Source: Panagrolaimus kolymaensis
Lineage: Eukaryota; Nematoda; Chromadorea; Rhabditida; Panagrolaimidae
Length of the DNA stretch: 64,000 nucleotides
Assembly (NCBI GenBank): GCA_028622995.1
Contig: JAJQJQ010000002.1
Coordinates: forward strand, 3,782,001 to 3,846,000
Reading direction: 5' to 3'
The notes under the pieces are model-generated. The model was not told the origin of the DNA, searched no databases, and saw nothing but the letters and a program-made list of their open reading frames with translations. Position 1 is the first letter of the stretch. The number at the start of each line of letters is the position of its first letter. Both the position numbers and the translations under genes were made by a program. Of this stretch, positions 57,618-64,000 are shown piece by piece.

Positions 57618-58960
57618 AACGATATATTTTTTTCACCTTTTTTTTCTCTTTCTAAAATATTGCATCATTTTTTTTGTTTTCAAAAAGAATGAAGCATTGC
57701 GCGCTTTTTTCTCTCTTACTTTTTTCTTCTGTTTTGCTATAAACACAAAAAATGCCCGATTATTTTCTTCTTTCTCTTTTTTTGCGCATTGCAACCAGCT
57801 AGCCGACGATTTTTTTATATATTTTATTTTATTGATTCCTTAAATTTTGGCGGTGGTTGCTTCATTTTCAATCAGGCATTATATTTTACATATTCGGTTT
57901 TTTGATTTAATTTTTTTTCCCTCTAATCTAAAAATTTTTTTGGATCTTAAGTTTTCTCTATTTCTCATAAAGATTGAAATAATTTACAAATAAAAATACA
58001 AAAAATATCATGTTTTTATTTCTCTTTTATGCTTCTTCCTTTTTTGCATATTTCAAATATTCTTAAAAATATCTCAAATACTTATTAACTTCAACAATTA
58101 TTTAAAAAATCTTTGAAATTTATGACTAATTTATGGCGCGAAAAAAAAGAAGAATATTCTTTTTGCTTCTATCGTCTTTCCTTTTTTTCGCAATGCTGCC
58201 AGCTTACCGACGATTTTTTTAATTTAGTTATTATCGATTTCTATCAATGCTGCGGCGGCGGTTGCTTCACTTTCAGTCATTTTATTTTACATTTTTGGTT
58301 TTTTGCTTAATTTTCCTTTAGTCTAAGAATTTTGTATGGGTTTTCTTTTGCGCAATATACCTTGAATAATTACAATATGTGTTTTGTTTAGTAAATTGTT
58401 AAATTTCAAATTCAAAAAATTCTATGATTCATAAATGGCGATTTAAAATACACACTTTTTTCTCTCATTTTTTTTTTTCCTTTTTTGTCTGCAAACCAGC
58501 TTTTACGCGGTTGTCCATTTTTTGTAAATATTTTTAATCGATTTCTTTCTTTTTGGCGGTTTAAAAAACACAAAGTTGTGGCTTTTTTCTCTCTTATCTC
58601 TTTTTTCTCCAATGTTACTAACACGCGTTTGATTAAGTAAACAAAGATATTTTTATTGATTTAGTTATTTTTGGCGATTTACAAAATCTAAACTGTCTTT
58701 TTTTGCTTAGGTTTTTTTTTACCCGATGTTGTCAGCTCGCTTTTAATTTTTTTACAAATTTTTTTTATCCATTACTTTTCCACTAAAAACCGTGGATTTT
58801 TTCTAAAATTTTTTCTTTATATAATTAATATTATTCTTTTGTTTAAGAGCCATTGTTGGCGTATAAAAAAAAGTATGTACTTTTTCTTTCTTTTTTGCGC
58901 AATGATGCCTGCTAGCCGATGTTTTATATTGCAAATTTTATTTTAACTTGACGAGTATTG
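57599..58960. repeat. Degenerate repeat cluster upstream of the Helitron frame
   Basis: The motif GGCGG(C/T)GGTTGCTT recurs at 57599, 57849 and 58254. Around 57779-57930 and 58183-58345 two longer blocks are clearly related, with a shared order: GC(A/G)..CAGCTAGCCGACGATTTTTTT-like, then the GGTTGCTTCA motif, then TTTTACAT..GGTTTTTTG. Weaker relatives of the first motif recur near 58486, 58610, 58731 and 58897. Spacing is irregular, so it is a decayed, interspersed array rather than a clean tandem. It may be Helitron subterminal sequence or an unrelated repeat. Confidence 0.6.
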
Positions 58961-59354
58961 TTGAAGAATGGCTGCATTTTTTAATGTTTATACTCTTCTT
59001 ATATCTTTTTCGCCGCGATTTATTATATTTTTTTCTCAACAAATTTAAAATTTTGTTTCGACTTCCGCTCATTCGAATTCATGCCAATATTTTGCGTTGT
59101 TATATTGTGAATATAATTCAAAAAATAGGTTTAACATATTTTACCATATGCTTTTGTTTGTATGTTTTTTTTTCTTCGCGTTTGTAATATTTTTATTTTT
59201 ACTTTAAAATTTATTTTTTGTGAATTTTATTCTTTTTTATAACAAATAGGAATACGCGGTTTCGCCTCAAATTTTGGCATTTTTTTAAACCTTTTTTCTG
59301 TTTTTTTTTTAATTATTATTTTTTTATGGATATTGAAAACTTTTTCCTGTTATA

Positions 59355-62300
59355 ATGCCACCAAAGAAACAAAAATCTCAAGCAACAAAAATAGCTGAAG
59401 AGAGGAAAAAGCGAAAAGAAAGATATGAAAGATCAAAAAGTCAGGGAGGGGACGTAAGAAATAATAATCCTTTGGATTCGGATATTCCTCCTCCTCCACG
59501 ACCACCTCTTCCTGCTGAGCCAATGGATATGTCTGAACCTCCTCCTCCATTGTTTCCATCCATGTATGCTTCAATGGCTGCTTTACCAACAACGGACGAA
59601 GCAGCTAGGATGCTTGATATGGATAGTAGGGCAGCTGAAACTCTACGTCGCCATAATCCTGATTTGTTAATGCATGATGAAAATGCAATGGAACTTGATG
59701 CAACTCAAGTAATTCCTGCTGAACCTCAAATAAATCCAACTATTCCACTGCCCAATGAACAGCCCCAAAGCAGCTTTATGCTTGATTGGTATGAGCGTGA
59801 AATGCAACTCCGCGCATCGGATGATGCCATGATTGCTTCGCAAGCAGCAGCTTTAATCCAACCTGAAGATAATGTTGATGTTCAACTTGATGACGACGGA
59901 GATGAAATAGAACCGCCTGATTATTCGGGTTTGGATTTTAATTCACATTTTATGCAACCCAAAGAAAATGATAGAACTTATAATCCTACTCAAATCATCA
60001 ATTTACTTGGGGCTATGGCTGGCAAAGCCGCGGTTGAAGGTGGAAGATTTAAAAAGATAACTGTATTGAATCCCCAATACTTAAAGGATTTCCCTCAAGG
60101 AAATTCTCATTTAATTTATAATTATCTTTATTGCCACAAACAAGAAACTGATCTTATTATCTGCAATATAAATTTGGTTGGTGCTGAAAATTCTGTCATG
60201 ATCATTAATTTATCCCTTGACACACCGATAGCTTTATACTTTGATCCTTCTCCTATTCATTCAAGTTCAAGGGAAATTTATGATGACCAACTTAATGCTT
60301 GCAACATTATTTTGCGCGATTTAAAAAGTATTGCACTAATTGGTGAAGATGTTCTATTACAAAAAGCTTCTCCTGCAGATTATAATTTACAGATTTATCC
60401 ATATCCATCAATTTTTTTTGTGTTTTTAATAATTGAACATATACTATTCCATGGATGTTCTTATAAACTTCAACCCTTAAACCATCACATGGAATTTATT
60501 CGCTATCAATACATTTGTAAAGCTCTTTATGATTTTAATCAAAATAAAATCATTCCTGAAAACATCCCCCGATGGCCCGCAACATGTTTAGCTCGAAACA
60601 ATGAACGACCTGTGGCAAATGTGATGAATTCACCACGTGAGCTTCCTGCTGCTAATGATCTTATTACATTGGTTACTACTACAAGACCACTTCCTCAAAT
60701 AACACTGAGAAGATCACAACGAGTTTTACCAAGAACTGAAACAACAAAATTAGTTTATGATCAAAGGATGACTACAAAAATTAATTCGTGTCGAGGAAGT
60801 AGGCTTCCAATTGGACGGAAAAGTGCAAAAATTAATGAAGATGAAGATGATCTTGGTCCCATGACATTCCGATGCGAACATCCCCATTGTCGAGCCTTTT
60901 TGTTTGAAGAAGAAGGTTCGAGTGGATGTTGTTCAAATGGCACTGTTCCTGCGCCCATTATTCCACCAATGCCCGCTGAATGGGAATTGATTCGAACATA
61001 TCGTGAATATTGGGAAGATCCCCGAAGATGGAATAATTTGATGGCCATGGTTTCATCGGTTTCAAAAGTTTCAAAAGAAGGTGGCTCATTTAAAATTAAT
61101 GGGGAACTAAGGCATAATAGCGGTGATGTCCAACCATTACATGGAAAGCCACCAGCTTTTAATCAAATTTACTGCGTCGAATCTCTTTTCGCAGAGCAAC
61201 ATCGATTAAAAGACGCAAAAAATAACTTCAACTTCAAAAATATTCACGATGCCAACCATAGGCGAATTATTTCTCTTTTGGAAGCAATGATTCGACAATA
61301 CCATCCTCTGGCAATTGTTCTTAAAAACACAAGGCAAATAATTCGTGAAGAAGAAGAAGCTGCACTTGCTAGAGGCGATGTTCTTGGTAAATTCTATTTA
61401 GTTTGGGAGGCTACTAATCGTGATAACCAAGGTCAAGGACATGCACAAAACCAAGGCCGAACTCATTCTCACCGATTAAACATTCCAGGTTTACCAAACC
61501 AATGTTTCGCCGTTTATTATTCTGAAGATCGTGAATTTGCCCCAAAAGGTTTATGGTTTGGTATTGAGAAAAATGGTTCAAATGGTCTTCGGGAAGTTTC
61601 ATATTTCGATTCCCACTCTTCAGCCGCAGCTTATCCTTTGATTTTTGTGTTTGGCCAAGAAGGTTGGACTACTGGAATGGAAAAACTCAACCCTAATGCT
61701 TCATCATCTCAACCGGTTCCTGCAAATCCTAATTTTCCTAATGTTGATGAGCTATTCAATTATGAAAGTGATGAAGAAGCTGAAGGTTCAGAGGATTCCC
61801 AAGAAGTTTCAGATGAGCCACAAACTTCAAAAAAAAGGCAGAATGTTTCTTTAAATCAATACTGCAGATCCCTTATGTATGACCGAACGGATGAACAAAG
61901 AGATTTTAATCCTATTAATGGAAATCATGGCTTAAGTCAATACCATTATATTGACTGCAATCTCAAAGTACAAGAACAACGTTTGGGTGCTTTGCATAAA
62001 CTTCAAGAAAAACAAGATGCATTATATCGATATACAAGATGTAATAACGTAAGGAAAGCTCTTGAAGCTAGGATGGAAAGAACTGAAGCATTGAAAGGTA
62101 AACATTTGGGCCGAACCATATTTCTCAACAAAAGTTTCAAAGGCGGTCCCCGTTACATGCAAGAAAGGTTCAAAGATAATATAGCGCTTTGTAATCGTCA
62201 TGGGATGCCCAGCTTCTTTGTAACTTTTACTGGGAACCCTTTTTGGAAGGAAATACAAGATAATCTTCGTGAAGGAGAAAAATGGTACGATAGACCTGAT

Positions 62301-64000
62301 CTCATCTGTCGTGTCTTCAATTTGAAAGCAAGAAGATTTCTTCATCAAGTATTGCATACCAACGTCCTTGGAGATGTAAAAGCCTATTCGGTATCCCTCG
62401 AACACCAAAAGAGAGGGATGCCGCATCTCCACATGTTGTTAATCATGAATGATGGATACAAATGTAATACAGCTGCTGAAGTTGATGAACTTATTACAGC
62501 TGAACTTCCTGTCATGCCAACTTCCCTTGCAACCTATGATGATGATCATGATATGCGATATTATAAAATGGTCAACAAGTTCATGATTCATGATCCTATT
62601 CGTTGTGCGAGTGCATGTGGTCCTGGAAAGCAACCAAATGTATGTCGAAAAGACTTCCCCAAGGCATTTTCTGAATGCACAATTATGCGAAGTGACGGAT
62701 ATGCCCAGGTCAAGCGCCCTGATGATGGAAGGGTTGAAGCTTTCACCGCCGCTGGAAAACCCCGCAATGTTCCTATTACCAACCAATATGTTATTTCTCA
62801 TAATCGATACCTCCTGCTCAAATACAATTGTCATATAAACCTCGAACATTGCGGGGGTGTAAGGGCGGTGAAATACCTTTACAAATATATCTTTAAAGGT
62901 CAAGACATGGGCTTTTTTTCCCTTCAAGAAGGTAAAACTGATTCAAATGAAGTTGAATATAATGAAATCAAGCAATTTAAAAGAATGCGAGTTGTTGGAG
63001 CCTCTGAAGCTGTGGAAAACATGCTGTCCATGTTCACTACTAAATCATCACATTCTGTTCTCGAATTGGAAGTTCATCTTGAAGGTGATCACACCATTGC
63101 GTTTCATCCTGAAGCTGATGAACCACAATTACGTGAAATTTCTAATAGTGATGGAACCGCTCAAAATGATCGTGGTGTTTCAAAGTTAACTGCTTTCTTT
63201 AAATTGGTTAATCAAGAACTTGAGAATGCAGCTGCTGCTCACCGAGGTTGTGATGAAAATGAAGCTCCAAATCTTTTATACCATCAAATTCCCGAACATT
63301 ACACATGGGATCAAAAGGAAAAAGTATGGAATCCTCGAAACAAAAAATGGAATTCTATTGGTCGACTTCAAAGTGTTTTTCCAAGTGATATACAATTATA
63401 TTGTATGAGAGAATTATTGAAAGTCGTCAAGGGACCAAAAAGCTATAAAGATCTAAAGACAGTTGGAGATGTTATCTATGATAATTTTCGTAGTGCTGCT
63501 GTTGCTCGCGGATTATACGTGGATGATGAAGTTTGTTTTAAAACTATGGAAGAAGTTATTTTTACATCCACTCCTCGACAATGCAGAAATGTCTTCGCAT
63601 TGATTTTAATTTATAATCAACCTGCTGATCCACAACGTTTATGGCGTACTTACTGGAATCAAATCCTTGACAGAACATTACCTCCTGATGTTGAATATTC
63701 GGTTGATCATCCTTTAATTCGAAAAGCTCTCGGCCATATTGCATCGATTTTATTTCATCAAGGAAAAACATTAAAAGATTATGGTTTTGATGATATTAAT
63801 ATTGAAGGTGATGAATTACTTGAACATATGAATGATACCTATCCTTTGCAAAATGTTGGTACTGGCCGTTATGTAAGAAGTTCATTAAATAATGGACAAG
63901 GAAAACTGTTTGATAAAGTTCATTATTCTCTTAAAAATAAAAATAATCCTAAACGCGATCGGTTGATTTGTTGTCTTGGTAGCGGAGGTGTTGGAAAAAC
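59355..64000 (+). mobile_element. Helitron RepHel transposase, 5' part (open at window edge)
   Basis: One uninterrupted frame from the ATG at 59355 to the window end, 1548 codons with no stop and no visible intron. Residues 1-230 are K/R- then P/E/D-rich. A zinc-knuckle-like region (Cys507, Cys512, Cys525, Cys526) precedes the Helitron_like_N part. The Rep (HUH) domain holds FVTFTGNPFW, RPDLICRVFNLK and EHQKRGMPHLH with the two metal-binding histidines at 1024 and 1026. The tyrosine block VKYLYKYIFKG lies at 1172-1181. The SF1 helicase begins with the P-loop GSGGVGKT at 1542-1549, just as the window ends. Helitrons move by rolling-circle replication. The intact frame suggests a young, possibly active copy. 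Element ends were not located. Confidence 0.93.

Noticed and set aside
57607..57843. Plus-strand open frame rich in F and S
   Set aside because: It overlaps the GC-rich hairpin and T-run repeats upstream of the Helitron.

Overview
The window looks like nuclear DNA of a free-living or parasitic nematode. It is very AT-rich. Genes are intron-rich, and most introns are about 40 to 100 bp with GT or GC donors and TTTTAG or TTTCAG acceptors. Several start codons lie a few bases after a splice-acceptor-like AG with no room for a leader exon, as expected if spliced leaders are trans-spliced on. Gene content is animal and nematode-like. I cannot name the species. All gene models were spliced by hand, and each was checked for reading phase across every junction and, where possible, against remembered family motifs.

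Region 1 (1-9,000) has the 3' end of a peroxisomal acyl-CoA oxidase, a small secreted Cys-rich protein (minus), an unassigned Ser/Pro-rich protein (minus), and 4.6 kb with no convincing gene except one large palindromic element. Region 2 (9,000-20,300) has a kinesin-5 motor (minus), a NAP/SET-family histone chaperone, two MITE-like elements side by side, an apparent operon of EMC6 plus a GRIP-domain golgin, and pICln. Region 3 (20,800-29,000) has a secreted precursor ending in an IL-17-like cystine-knot domain, acid ceramidase (minus), a ZC3H10-like CCCH protein (minus) and an HPD-family dioxygenase. Region 4 (29,000-40,100) has a BTBD8-like protein, a membrane histidine acid phosphatase and a divergent centromeric histone H3 (all minus), FIS1 (plus), and an AGFG-type ArfGAP (minus). 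Region 5 (41,700-54,420) has two unassigned four-pass membrane proteins (plus), a 715-residue coiled-coil protein (minus) and a stomatin (minus) whose introns carry hairpins. Region 6 (54,420-64,000) is a transposon-rich tract that ends in an uninterrupted Helitron RepHel reading frame, cut by the window edge at the helicase P-loop.

Most genes are unlinked housekeeping functions: chromatin and division (kinesin-5, NAP, cenH3), membrane traffic (golgin, AGFG, BTBD8-like), organelles (EMC6, FIS1), and lipid or aromatic metabolism. The most notable items are the IL-17-like precursor with its very long low-complexity pro-region and furin-type site, the divergent centromeric histone, the apparently intact Helitron with an unusual N-terminal segment, and several palindromic elements, two of which are identical copies 1.6 kb apart. 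Three introns appear to use GC donors.
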